Below are positions 1 to 8,200 of a stretch of DNA of 64,000 nucleotides, piece by piece. Origin of the DNA: Ktedonosporobacter rubrisoli. Its GTDB lineage: Bacteria; Chloroflexota; Ktedonobacteria; Ktedonobacterales; Ktedonobacteraceae. The stretch lies in NCBI RefSeq assembly GCF_004208415.1, contig NZ_CP035758.1, positions 7,874,001-7,938,000 on the forward strand. Reading direction: 5' to 3'. Below the pieces are notes generated by a model. That model was not told the origin of the DNA and did no database searches. It saw only the letters and a list, made by a program, of their open reading frames with translations. Position numbers and translations under genes: made by a program. Within the stretch, counting starts at the first letter, position 1. Every line of letters begins with the position of its first letter.

Positions 1-272
1 GTGGTAAGAATGACAATATGAACATTTGGCCAGCGCGCTTTGATCTGCTTGGTGGCCGTAATGCCATTCATGCGGGGCATGCGAATATCCATGAGTACGA
101 CATTGGGTGGTCTCTGTTGCGCCGCTAAGCGTTCAATGATGGCGAGGCTGTCTTCGCCGTCGTGAGCTGTATCCACTATTTCAAAGTCGGCTTCCATCTC
201 CAGGAGTTTGCGAAATCCTTCGCGTACCAGGGTCTGGTCATCGACAATCAATATCCGAATTGCTTTGGTCAT
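1..272 (-). CDS. NarL-type response regulator, partial
   Basis: The N-terminal receiver domain of a two-component response regulator; the rest of the gene lies before the window. About 90 residues are visible. They begin MTKAIRILIVDDQ, with the acidic pair at residues 11-12 and the phospho-acceptor Asp at about residue 62 in VVLMDIRMP. The start ATG overlaps the stop of the upstream sensor kinase by four bases (ATGA at 269-272), so the two are probably translationally coupled and form a cognate pair. A LuxR-type DNA-binding domain is expected beyond the edge but is not seen. The kinase partner being of the NarL/DesK class supports this family assignment. Confidence 0.9.
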   Translation of the reverse strand, partial: MTKAIRILIVDDQTLVREGFRKLLEMEADFEIVDTAHDGEDSLAIIERLAAQQRPPNVVLMDIRMPRMNGITATKQIKARWPNVHIVILT

Positions 273-1564
273 GCTTCACTCTCTTGCATTAGCAGGTCAG
301 CCGGCGCCTTGAGTGTTTGGGGCACCCGAATCTGAACGGCCACTCGATAACCAGCCGCTTCCAGCGGCCCAAACGCCACTTCTCCGCCGAGCAGCTCTAT
401 GCGCTCGCGCAGGCCGATTAAGCCAAACCCGCTACTTTGCTCGCGTCCGGGTGCTGGCAAAGAGCCCTGCCCGTTGTCGCGTATCACCAGTTCCAGTATC
501 TCATCTTCGTAGCGTAGCCTGACCAGGACCTTGCTAGCCTGGGCATGCTTACGCACATTTGTCAAAGCCTCCTGGGCCGCGCGATAGAACGCCAGCTGAA
601 GTTCGGCTGAAAGCGCGGGCAAGGTTGTTTCCAGGTCTAATGTAAGATCTATCTCTGGCGTGACCAGCCGGAACTCATTGCCGAGCTGGCTTAGCGCTTC
701 GGGTATATTCAGACTGGCGGTGCTTCTGGGGCGTAAGGCGGCCACGGCATGGCGTACTTCCTGCATACATTGGGCCGCGACCCGTTTGGCCTCCTCAACT
801 TCCACGATCGCTCGGGCCTGGTCGCGCTCTTGCAGCTTACTGATGGTCTCCAACTGGATACTGATGATCGTCAGGTAATGTCCAAGGGTATCGTGAATGT
901 CGCGGGCCAGACGCGTGCGCTCGCGCGCTTTCGCCAGTTCCTCTACTTCGTTGGCATAGGCCTGCAGTTGCTGATGGGCTTGTTCTAGCTCTTGCTTTGA
1001 GCCTTCCAGCTGATGGAAAAGCTTTTGCGAGCGCTTCTGCTCCTGCTTGAGCAGTCGATCGGAGAGCGCGAAGATGGCGACGAAGCCAAAGCCGGCCAGC
1101 AATGAGACCCAGCTGGGAAATAGCTTATGCCAGCCGCCAAGGATGAACATGTTAATACCGGCAACCAGGTAGAGGAGCGGGCTGAGGATGAGCGCGGACC
1201 GTAGGGAGAGATGCGTGAAATATAGCGTGACGGTGACAAGGTAGAGCAGCCAGTTAAAGCCGACATCTACGGCCAGGACGAGACCACTGATGAAGGTTAA
1301 TAACGAGATGGTTCCTATGCATAGGACAAGCTGCCAGGGCTTCATGCTGCTTTTGCTGGTAAGCCACCAGAACAGGGCCCCATAGGAGCCAAGAATGCTT
1401 GTGGAGAGCACAAAGCCAGGAAAGGTGGGAGACCATGTTCCCAGAATACTGATCAGATAGTTGAGCACAAGAACAGTCACCAGGGCGCTATCCACAGCCC
1501 GGTGGGTGAGCCATCGGGTAATGACGGGCAAGACTATCTCATCTATCCTGGCCTGGCTGCTCAT
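269..1564 (-). CDS. Sensor histidine kinase, NarL/DesK (HisKA_3) class
   Basis: A membrane sensor kinase of 431 residues. Residues ~25-170 form about six hydrophobic segments with no obvious extracellular sensor domain. A coiled-coil linker follows (~172-212), then the HisKA_3 dimerisation helix with RLARDIHDTLGHYL, where His224 is the predicted phosphorylation site. The C-terminal HATPase_c domain shows the N box (EALTNVRKHA), DNGQGS and the GFGLIGLRER lid/G box. It phosphorylates the overlapping downstream response regulator. The input signal cannot be told from sequence; a membrane-embedded or membrane-stress signal is only a guess from the lack of a soluble sensor domain. Confidence 0.93.
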   Translation of the reverse strand: MSSQARIDEIVLPVITRWLTHRAVDSALVTVLVLNYLISILGTWSPTFPGFVLSTSILGSYGALFWWLTSKSSMKPWQLVLCIGTISLLTFISGLVLAVDVGFNWLLYLVTVTLYFTHLSLRSALILSPLLYLVAGINMFILGGWHKLFPSWVSLLAGFGFVAIFALSDRLLKQEQKRSQKLFHQLEGSKQELEQAHQQLQAYANEVEELAKARERTRLARDIHDTLGHYLTIISIQLETISKLQERDQARAIVEVEEAKRVAAQCMQEVRHAVAALRPRSTASLNIPEALSQLGNEFRLVTPEIDLTLDLETTLPALSAELQLAFYRAAQEALTNVRKHAQASKVLVRLRYEDEILELVIRDNGQGSLPAPGREQSSGFGLIGLRERIELLGGEVAFGPLEAAGYRVAVQIRVPQTLKAPADLLMQESEA

Positions 1565-1984
1565 GCTCTCTCTTTTCCTTCAAAGGCGGGACTCAGTAAA
1601 GAGATGTTTTGAAATACACTTTTGCGCAATTATAGCATAAGGACAGCTCTACCTTGATGCATCGCTGGTCACGAGCTCGTGCGCCGGGTCATGCATGACC
1701 CATTACTTCTGTCATGCCGGCGCAAAGTGACGGGAGATTGCGGCAAGGGTGACCGCTGGCACACCCGCTAAGGCTATCTTGCTGGCTATACTCTTTACAA
1801 CAAGCTTGGTGCGGCTGGCGCTAATACGCTCAGTTCTGGCCGTAGCCTGGCATGGTTGGAGCGACGCCTGAAAAAAGCGGGATGATGAAAGATCGCGTCG
1901 TGGGCAATGTACTCATTACCTGAAGCCTGATTGTGTAGCATGCTCGACCAAAAAGCGAGATGCAAAGAAAAAGATAAGGGTTAT
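1565..1984. other. Intergenic region with a perfect 16-bp palindrome
   Basis: A non-coding stretch between the divergent kinase and cupredoxin genes, so it should hold both promoters. The clearest structure is the perfect palindrome GGGTCATGCATGACCC at 1686-1701, typical of a dimeric regulator site, although no regulator can be assigned. No convincing -35/-10 pair was identified, and no coding sequence is supported here. Confidence 0.5.
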
Positions 1985-2377
1985 ATGAACAGAAAGAAGT
2001 ATACATACGCGGCAGTTGCTGCCCTCGGGCTGCTCATGGCAGTGACAGTGCTGCTGGCCGCCTGCGGTGGCTCAAGTACCGAGGGACCCAACCAGGTGCA
2101 TATGAGCGATGCGCGCTTTGTGCAGGAAGTGGTTACTATTCCCAAAGGGGCAATGCTTACCCTTGTGAACGATGCTCCAGTTATCCATATCATTAAGAAT
2201 GGAACCTGGGATCAGAGCGGTACGCCCAGACCGGCTAAAGAGCAAGGGGCGCCTGCAGTAGATGTTAGCGTCACTGCCAATGGTAGCCAGCAGATCGGGC
2301 CTTTCAATACTGCCGGGACGTTTCAATTGTATTGTGTGCCCCATCCTGGGATGAAGCTTTCTGTGGTTGTTCATTGA
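1985..2377 (+). CDS. Cupredoxin-like copper lipoprotein
   Basis: A 130-residue exported lipoprotein. The ATG at 1985 is chosen because it directly starts a signal peptide (MNRKKYTY then a hydrophobic run) ending in a lipobox, LLAAC, and has a purine-rich ribosome site just upstream. The mature part has the plastocyanin/pseudoazurin layout: an upstream His in NDAPVIHII and the C-terminal copper loop YCVPHPGM, giving Cys-x2-His-x2-Met. All four expected type 1 copper ligands are therefore visible. It probably carries electrons at the outer face of the membrane. The next gene, a quinoprotein-like dehydrogenase on the same strand, is a plausible electron donor. Confidence 0.85.
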   Translation: MNRKKYTYAAVAALGLLMAVTVLLAACGGSSTEGPNQVHMSDARFVQEVVTIPKGAMLTLVNDAPVIHIIKNGTWDQSGTPRPAKEQGAPAVDVSVTANGSQQIGPFNTAGTFQLYCVPHPGMKLSVVVH

Positions 2378-2446
2378 TATGCCAGGTGCCGAGATCATTC
2401 CGGATAACGCAAGGCGAGCCCTGCGAAGAGCGGCGATGACTCGGGC

Positions 2447-3724
2447 ATGCCGGCGAAGAATACAAAAAGCGAGCTTATGAAAGAAAAACAAGCAAACACT
2501 TCTACACAAGGCTTAGCAGCGGGAAAACGCCAGCGCCGCATCCGGCCAGCCATTCTTGTCGGGTGCGGGCTGCTCGTCTTGCTGGTTGGTCTGGCCGCTA
2601 TTATCTATCCTCAACAGCGTATTGCCCTTGGCAACCGCGTGGGAATTATGCTCCTTGAAGCGATTGGTCAGGCGCGCAATGCCGGCGGCACTGTAGGGGC
2701 TGCCACGCTCAAGCTGCCGGCGGGCTTTCGCGCCGAGGTCTGGGCTTCGGGGCTCACTGATCCCCGCTTTATGGCCTTTGCGCAAGATGGAACGCTGTTT
2801 GTGGCTGAGCGAGGGACCAATAGTATTGTGGCTCTCGCTGATCCGCAGCAGAGCGGGAAGGCTGTTACTCGGCGCGTGGTGGTCAGTGGGTTAGATCAGC
2901 CCAGTAGCGTAGCTTTTTATGGACATATGCTCTTTGTCGGGGAGACTTCCCGCGTCAGCCGCCTTACGCTGGATGACCAATATCATGTGACAAAGCGCGA
3001 GGTAGTTGTGCCCAATCTGCCGACTGTGGGAGCGCATGTGACGCGTACAGTCTTTGTCGGACCCGATAGCAAGCTCTATGTCTCAATCGGTTCTTCCTGC
3101 AATGTCTGCAACGAGGAGGATGCGCACCGGGCCTCAGTTTGGGTCTATAACCTGGATGGCAGCGCCGGGCGACGCTATGTTAGGGGCTTGCGCAACGCTG
3201 TGGGCCTGGCGCTCAACCCCTGGGATAAGCAGATCTGGGCTACGAATAACGGGCGCGATATGCTGGGGGATGATGTGCCTCCGGAGACTGTCTATGCCCT
3301 GCGCGAGGGCGGTGATTATGGCTGGCCAGTCTGCCATGCTGGTAACATTGTCGATCCTCAATATGGACATAGCGACTCTTGCCATGGCATTGTTAAGCCG
3401 CTGGTAAAGATCCAGGCCCATTCGGCCCCGCTCGGCCTGGCTTTTTACGAGAAGGGGACATTCCCGCAGCAGTATCACGGCCTGTTTGTGGCCTTACACG
3501 GGTCCTGGAATCGCTCGCAGCTCACCGGCTATAAGGTGGTCTTTGTGCCCCTGGATGGGCAGGGCAACGTTTCTGCGCCGCCGCAGGATTTTATTACCGG
3601 CTGGCTTAACGATAGTGGCGAGCGACGTGGCCGGCCCGTAGGACTGGCTATTGCCTCAGATGGAGCGCTGTATGTGAGCGATGACGCGGCAGGGCTGATT
3701 TATCGCGTGACTTACACTGGCTAG
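2447..3724 (+). CDS. Membrane-anchored glucose/sorbosone dehydrogenase-like beta-propeller protein
   Basis: A protein of up to 425 residues with one N-terminal membrane anchor (~residues 32-58) and an extracytoplasmic propeller domain. The PQQ-type sugar dehydrogenase family is indicated by LPAGFRAEVWASGLTDPR, the YVSIGSSCNVC segment, RGLRNAVGLALNPWD and GLFVALHGSWNRS. Members oxidise aldoses or sorbosone with PQQ, although many have unknown substrates. The start is uncertain: ATG 2447 or ATG 2477, and neither has a strong ribosome site. It follows a copper lipoprotein by about 70 bases, which suggests an extracellular redox pair. A cytochrome domain is absent. Confidence 0.85.
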   Translation: MPAKNTKSELMKEKQANTSTQGLAAGKRQRRIRPAILVGCGLLVLLVGLAAIIYPQQRIALGNRVGIMLLEAIGQARNAGGTVGAATLKLPAGFRAEVWASGLTDPRFMAFAQDGTLFVAERGTNSIVALADPQQSGKAVTRRVVVSGLDQPSSVAFYGHMLFVGETSRVSRLTLDDQYHVTKREVVVPNLPTVGAHVTRTVFVGPDSKLYVSIGSSCNVCNEEDAHRASVWVYNLDGSAGRRYVRGLRNAVGLALNPWDKQIWATNNGRDMLGDDVPPETVYALREGGDYGWPVCHAGNIVDPQYGHSDSCHGIVKPLVKIQAHSAPLGLAFYEKGTFPQQYHGLFVALHGSWNRSQLTGYKVVFVPLDGQGNVSAPPQDFITGWLNDSGERRGRPVGLAIASDGALYVSDDAAGLIYRVTYTG

Positions 3725-3783
3725 GCCTTTTCCTGGCTTGCCTGGGAAGGCAGGAAGAGCTTTCGACAAAATAGGAGGTCGTC

Positions 3784-4221
3784 ATGCAAACCATACGTAT
3801 CACTTCACTCATTACACGTGTAGCCCTGGTGGCTGTCCTGCTTCTGGGCCTGGTGTTCTGGCTAGCGCAGGCCGGTATCATGGGGAGCACCGCACAACCA
3901 ATTCTGAGAAATCTACATATGGGGCTGGGAGTGCTTGGTGACATAGGCTTGCTGGTTCTGGCAATCAGCGCTATCTTCAGGAGAGAAGCCAGATCCCTGG
4001 CGGCGGTGGGCATACTCTGCGCGCTGGTCCTGCCTTCCTTTGGGCTAGTGCAGGCCGTAATCCTTGCTGGCAGCCTGCACTGGCTTGTACAGATCGCCCA
4101 TTTGCTGATCGGGATTGGTGCAATTTATCTGACTTATGAAATTGAGCGGCGTTACCGTGGTCCCAGATTGGAGGGAAACAGGCAAGCCTCAAAGCAGACC
4201 TCGACTCTTCCGGTTGTGTGA
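3784..4221 (+). CDS. Four-helix membrane protein, paralogue of 5253-5720
   Basis: A 145-residue integral membrane protein with about four hydrophobic helices (roughly 7-29, 42-62, 72-92 and 97-120) and a charged tail beginning YEIERRYRG. The start is well supported by an AGGAGG ribosome site just before ATG 3784. The family is not recognised. It is clearly related along its whole length to the minus-strand protein at 5253-5720: both begin M-Q-x-(V/I)-R-I-(I/T)-S-L-(L/I)-T-R and share LGLVFWLAQ/LGLLFWLAQ and the IERRYxG tail. It may be co-transcribed with the dehydrogenase 60 bases upstream. Function unknown. Confidence 0.8.
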   Translation: MQTIRITSLITRVALVAVLLLGLVFWLAQAGIMGSTAQPILRNLHMGLGVLGDIGLLVLAISAIFRREARSLAAVGILCALVLPSFGLVQAVILAGSLHWLVQIAHLLIGIGAIYLTYEIERRYRGPRLEGNRQASKQTSTLPVV

Positions 4222-4544
4222 ACATAGTGCAAGCAGAATTGCTTCGTCGATTCTGCCTGCAACCTTCTGCACAACACTCCAAGGGCTGGGCGCCCTTCTG
4301 AGAAGGCTGGCTCGCTTCGCGGGCGGCCAGCACAATGATTGGTACTTGTTGAGCTCATACCTGCCTGTTATAGAACTGCATAGACGGATGAGCCTTTGTT
4401 TGCGCCTTCAGTGCTAAAAGTGCTTAATAAAATTCCCTCAAGCATTGAAGGAAAAATGCCAGTCTTCCTTTAAACATCGCTGTACTGTTCTGCAGCTTCT
4501 TGCTATACTCCGTGCTGTGTATTTGCTGAAAAAGGAGCGAACTT
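4222..4544. other. Intergenic region with stacked hairpins
   Basis: No gene is seen. Three short inverted repeats follow the membrane-protein gene: GCAGAAT/ATTCTGC (4233-4239 with 4250-4256), AAGGGC/GCCCTT (4281-4286 with 4292-4297) and GCTGGC/GCCAGC (4306-4311 with 4326-4331). None has a good downstream T run, so they are weak terminator candidates. The last 100 bases should hold the promoter of the hydrolase gene at 4545. Confidence 0.4.
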
Positions 4545-5204
4545 GTGACAAAAGCTTTTTCGGAACAGGAAGTTCTGGCCCTAGCCCGTCGTGCTTATCA
4601 AGAAGGCAGCGCGACCTTCGAGATAGAGCGAGCTAATTGTGCTTTGCTTGTTATTGATATGCAGGATGAATTCGTAAAGCCTCATTGGACCCCCTTCTGG
4701 GTTCCTGAAGCGACCAGACAGGTTCCCCAAATTAAACGCCTGCTAGAGGCTTGTCGTGCCTATCGTGTGCCCGTCATTTATACAGCCTTTGCCAGAACGC
4801 ATCACTATCTTGATCGCCCGCTAGCTGGACCGTTCATGCCCAATCGCTATGCGGAGGAGGATGCTGCCTGGTTTCGCGCTGGCACCATCTGGTCCGAGCT
4901 GGCTCCCCAGGAAGACGAGATTGTGCTCTATAAGCCCTCGTATGGGGCTTTCTATGATACTCCCCTGGAGACTATTCTTAAGAATCTGCATAAAGACACG
5001 GTAATTATCTGTGGTACGCTTACCAACTTCTGTTGTGGGACTACGGCAAGGCAGGCCTATGAGCGTGGTTTCAAGGTAGTCTTTGGTAGCGACATCACGG
5101 CTACCGATGATCCTGCCATGCAGCAGCCCGAATTGCAAGTCTTGCGTAAGGGCTTTGCCAGAGTTCTCGCCCTTGAAGAGATCCTTACTGAGCTTTCATC
5201 TTAG
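4545..5204 (+). CDS. Cysteine hydrolase, isochorismatase family
   Basis: A 219-residue cytosolic enzyme of the isochorismatase-like cysteine hydrolase superfamily, which includes nicotinamidases, ureidoacrylate amidohydrolases and isochorismatases. The triad is visible: Asp in LLVIDMQDEF, Lys in LYKPSYGAF and Cys in CGTLTNFCCGTTARQAYERG. The substrate cannot be decided from sequence; the long N-terminal extension before LLVIDMQ and the LTNFCC nucleophile region fit a general amidohydrolase. The start is GTG 4545 with a good AAAGGAG site. It stands alone and is convergent with the membrane-protein gene that follows. Confidence 0.9.
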   Translation: MTKAFSEQEVLALARRAYQEGSATFEIERANCALLVIDMQDEFVKPHWTPFWVPEATRQVPQIKRLLEACRAYRVPVIYTAFARTHHYLDRPLAGPFMPNRYAEEDAAWFRAGTIWSELAPQEDEIVLYKPSYGAFYDTPLETILKNLHKDTVIICGTLTNFCCGTTARQAYERGFKVVFGSDITATDDPAMQQPELQVLRKGFARVLALEEILTELSS

Positions 5205-5252
5205 TTGTACTGGCAGCTCATATATAGCGAAAACATTCAAGGGATGGCTCCT

Positions 5253-5720
5253 CTATCCCTCCGGTCCCTGAAGCGCCGGCGTCGATGTACTTCTAGCAAC
5301 GGCGCGCTCGGGGCTTTGCGCTCTGGAACCCTGGTAGCGCCGCTCGATCGCGCGGGCCAGGTACATAGCACCAATGCCAACGAGCAAGTGCGCGAGCTGG
5401 ATTATCAAGTGCAGATTGCCGGACAGGATGAACATCTGCGTGAGCCCGAAGGCAAGCATGATCAGCGCATAGAGTATGCCAATTGCCGCCAGAGCTCTGG
5501 TTCCTCGCTTGAAAAGGGCTATGCCTGCCAATCCCAGCAAGCCAACCGTCCCTATAATTCCCAAACCTATATGCACGTAGCGCAGGCCTGTTTGCAAGCC
5601 GCTCCCGACAAAGGTGCCTACAACGGCAATCTGGGCCAGCCAGAATAGCAGGCCCAGCACCATAACCGCCATCAAAGCCAGGCGTGTGAGTAAAGAGATG
5701 ATTCGCACTGCTTGCATCAT
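5253..5720 (-). CDS. Four-helix membrane protein, paralogue of 3784-4221
   Basis: A 155-residue membrane protein with about four helices (roughly 10-30, 45-72, 78-98 and 103-125), sharing its whole architecture and ends with the plus-strand protein at 3784. It ends in a basic, low-complexity cytosolic tail. ATGATG at 5715-5720 is preceded by AGGGAG, so either Met could serve as start. It is transcribed divergently from an HxlR-type regulator across 185 bases; by the usual habit of that family it is a likely regulatory target. Function unknown. Confidence 0.8.
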   Translation of the reverse strand: MMQAVRIISLLTRLALMAVMVLGLLFWLAQIAVVGTFVGSGLQTGLRYVHIGLGIIGTVGLLGLAGIALFKRGTRALAAIGILYALIMLAFGLTQMFILSGNLHLIIQLAHLLVGIGAMYLARAIERRYQGSRAQSPERAVARSTSTPALQGPEG

Positions 5721-5785
5721 GATCTCCCTTATCTAAACTTTGTGAACTTTATGAGATAACTTCAGGTAAACAGGTTGACAGGTCC

Positions 5786-5815
5786 TTGCTAAGGCACTGC
5801 TCTAACTGTTACAAT
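5786..5815 (+). promoter_or_regulatory. Predicted sigma-70-like promoter for the HxlR gene
   Basis: TTGCTA at 5786-5791 and TACAAT at 5810-5815 are separated by 18 bases, about 90 bases ahead of the regulator start. A TTGACA at 5775-5780 is also present but lacks a -10 at proper spacing. Prediction from consensus only. Confidence 0.35.
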
Positions 5816-5905
5816 GAATATTACATGTTAAGGATGGGGCGAACAAGTACACAATTTTTTCTGATATAGTCATAAAAACCATACTATCGAGAAGGGAGCA
5901 GCGTC

Positions 5906-6292
5906 ATGAAGGAGTTAGAGGCCATTGTTTGTCCGGTCGAGATCACGCTCTCTATTGTGGGAGGAAAGTGGAAACTAATGATCGTCTGGTGGCTGCTCAG
6001 TGGCACCAAACGCTTTGGCGAATTACGCCGCTTGATTCCCGGAGCAACGCAGCAAATGCTTACTATGCAATTGCGCGAGCTAGAGCAGGCAGGCATTCTT
6101 GAGCGCAAGGTGTATGCCCAGGTGCCACCCAAAGTTGAGTATTCGCTGACCGAACTGGGGCGTAGTCTGGAACCCGTAGTGTGTAAGTTGGCCGAATGGG
6201 GTGAGCAGTTCTTTGAGCAGCAAGGTCGGGAGCATCTTCATGTCGCTTCTATACTAGAACAACATGCTCTGGTGTCCAACTCCCAGGGCTGA
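5906..6292 (+). CDS. HxlR-family winged-helix regulator
   Basis: A 128-residue DNA-binding protein. The family signature is clear: an early Cys in VCPVEITLSIVGGKWK, then FGELRRLIPGATQQMLTMQL (the recognition helix region), LEQAGILERKVY and the wing with VEYSLTELG. HxlR proteins often respond to electrophiles or redox through the conserved N-terminal Cys (residue ~9 here). The start ATG has a GAAGGGAG ribosome site. The divergent membrane-protein gene shares the promoter region and is the most likely target; the acetyltransferase just downstream may be co-expressed. Confidence 0.93.
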   Translation: MKELEAIVCPVEITLSIVGGKWKLMIVWWLLSGTKRFGELRRLIPGATQQMLTMQLRELEQAGILERKVYAQVPPKVEYSLTELGRSLEPVVCKLAEWGEQFFEQQGREHLHVASILEQHALVSNSQG

Positions 6293-6378
6293 GCACTGCG
6301 TAGCCCTCTGTTGTGGTTTGTCACTGCTTGCCTGTTTCTGCTATGCTGAATCTAAGGTATCGAGAAAGGCTTTTGTAG

Positions 6379-7326
6379 GTGACAGAAATGACAACTATAA
6401 AGATCAGGCCTGAGCGCGTCACAGACTATTCTCAGATCGGGAACTTGCACGCGCAAGCCTTTGGTAATCGTGCGGGCGAGCCTGCTATCGTTGCTCTGTT
6501 GCGCCAACGTCGGGCCTTTGATCCCGCGCTTTCTTTGCTGGCAGAGATCGACGGGCAGGTTGTTGGGCATGTTCTGTTCTCGCCCTATCAAATGAGCCTG
6601 GGTGGCCAGCTGGTGCCCGCGGTGAATCTTGCGCCCATTGCTGTTTCTCCGGCTTACCAGGGTCAGGGCATTGGGGGACAGCTCATCAGGGAAGGTCACC
6701 GCCTGGCTGCTGCAAAGGGCTATATTGTAAGCGTGCTGATTGGGCATCCTACCTATTATCCTCGTTTTGGCTACCAGATGCACGCCTTTGGGCTGGCTCG
6801 GCTAGAACTATCTCTCACCGCCGATAAAGGGGAGCCGCTCACGGTGCGTCCACCGCAGCAAGCTGATGTCGCCGCGCTTTGTGCCTTGTGGCAGCGCGAA
6901 GAGGCTGATGTGGATATGGTCTTTGCCCCTGAGCCCGACTTGCTGGCCTGGCTCAGTCCCGACCCGGCTGTGCGGGCACTGGTCTTTCTGCGCGCCGACC
7001 AGGTGGTTGGCTATACGCGTGTGCATAGCGCCGAGCCAACGAATCCACGCATCTTTCTTGCACGCGACGCTGAGACGGCCCATGCCATGCTCGCCAGCAT
7101 AGCTCATCAATTTGGAGGACAGGAGCCAGGCACAATATATACTTTGCCTCTGCATCCCGCCTCGGCTTTGGCGCCAGCCCTGGGCCAGGCTACGGTAAGT
7201 AGTGAGTCCTGGGCTATGGCTTGCTCGCTTGTTCCCGGTCCCCTAGAGGATTATATGGCCGGAGTAAGGGAAGGGAAGCGCTTGCTCGGACGGGCGCTCT
7301 GGCCTGTGGCCTTTGATCTTGCTTAA
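6379..7326 (+). CDS. GNAT N-acetyltransferase, YhbS-like, two-domain
   Basis: A 315-residue acetyltransferase. The N-terminal ~150 residues form a GNAT domain with the acetyl-CoA loop in VSPAYQGQGIGGQLIREGH (residues ~93-111) and the following IGHPTYYPRFGYQM, typical of YhbS-like enzymes. The second half (~155-315) is a further alpha/beta region that may be a degenerate second GNAT fold. The acceptor substrate is unknown. The start is GTG 6379, with AAAGG at a good distance; ATG 6388 is possible but too far from that site. It lies 86 bases after the HxlR gene on the same strand. Confidence 0.88.
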   Translation: MTEMTTIKIRPERVTDYSQIGNLHAQAFGNRAGEPAIVALLRQRRAFDPALSLLAEIDGQVVGHVLFSPYQMSLGGQLVPAVNLAPIAVSPAYQGQGIGGQLIREGHRLAAAKGYIVSVLIGHPTYYPRFGYQMHAFGLARLELSLTADKGEPLTVRPPQQADVAALCALWQREEADVDMVFAPEPDLLAWLSPDPAVRALVFLRADQVVGYTRVHSAEPTNPRIFLARDAETAHAMLASIAHQFGGQEPGTIYTLPLHPASALAPALGQATVSSESWAMACSLVPGPLEDYMAGVREGKRLLGRALWPVAFDLA

Positions 7327-7398
7327 CTCTTGTAGCCGGGACGATCTCAGCTGCGCGGAAGTAGCCTCGCCCTGCCTGTTGCATATGCCATAGCTGGC

Positions 7399-7833
7399 TT
7401 ATTGGGATACGCGCTGACGCAGGGCTTCCAGCCAGCCGGCGAACGAAGTGCTGAAGAAGGTGGTCCAGTGCTCGTACTCGCCTGGCTCACAGTCGAAGCT
7501 TGCCCACCATTCCACAAAGGCCCGCTTGCTGTCGGTGATGGGCGTAACGCGTATGCTCGCCTCGTAATTGCGGATGGGGAAGGGTAGCGGTTCGCAGAAC
7601 TCATAGGTCTGGGTGCGCTCGCGGTCCGATTGAGCGAGCAGGCGCTGACGAATCACGCTCTTCTCGTTGCGGATGTTACGCACGGCTCCCACGCTCTCGC
7701 CTGTCTTGCCTTCCTCAATATGGCTCTCGCCGCAGCCCTCGCCCCATATCGCGTAGTTGCCGAAATCGCGTACGATGCTCCAGATCTGTTCGGCTGGCTG
7801 CTCGAAGACTGTACTATAATATGCTCTTGCCAT
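7399..7833 (-). CDS. SRPBCC-family (polyketide cyclase/dehydrase-like) protein
   Basis: A 144-residue START/Bet v 1-like helix-grip protein. It opens ARAYYSTVFEQPAEQIWSIVRDFGNYAIW, has the central strand pair ending SYEFCEPLPFPIRNYEASIRV-like, and closes with the long C-terminal helix FFSTSFAGWLEALRQR. These proteins bind hydrophobic ligands in an internal cavity; no specific reaction can be claimed. A ribosome site (AAGGAGAGC) precedes ATG 7833. It is convergent with the acetyltransferase gene. Confidence 0.8.
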   Translation of the reverse strand: MARAYYSTVFEQPAEQIWSIVRDFGNYAIWGEGCGESHIEEGKTGESVGAVRNIRNEKSVIRQRLLAQSDRERTQTYEFCEPLPFPIRNYEASIRVTPITDSKRAFVEWWASFDCEPGEYEHWTTFFSTSFAGWLEALRQRVSQ

Positions 7834-8200
7834 CGCTGCTCTCCTTCTTGCTCTATGTACCCGCTCAAAACCAGGCGTTTAAGCTCCTGGCGGATAGAAT
7901 GAATCACGTTTTCCTGTGGAGAGTATACGCGGCCCTGAGCGCAGAAACTATCGGCTTCTTGCTCTGCAAAGCGTTTGGTCTGGAAAAAGCTTGCTCCTGC
8001 GTCTGAAAGGGCAAAGCTTTGGCTTGCTCCGCCAGTGCTCAGATCTTTAAGCTGCTAGAAACTTCTCAGGCCTTGTCATGTAATGTCAAAGTCTGGTATA
8101 TAAGTTCACCGGGAAAGCCTGGGATCTGCGAAGCCATCTTGTAAGTGGTCCGCAGATCCTGGCCGGAGCTCATAAGTAAACTAAGAGCTCCTCTACAGGA
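7834..8200. other. Intergenic region with two inverted repeats
   Basis: No gene is supported. Close to the end of the next minus-strand gene lie GGATCTGCG/CGCAGATCC (8122-8130 with 8151-8159, perfect, 20-base loop) and GGAGCTC/GAGCTCC (8165-8171 with 8185-8191, perfect). They may act as its terminator, but neither is followed by a clear T run on the minus strand. Confidence 0.45.
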
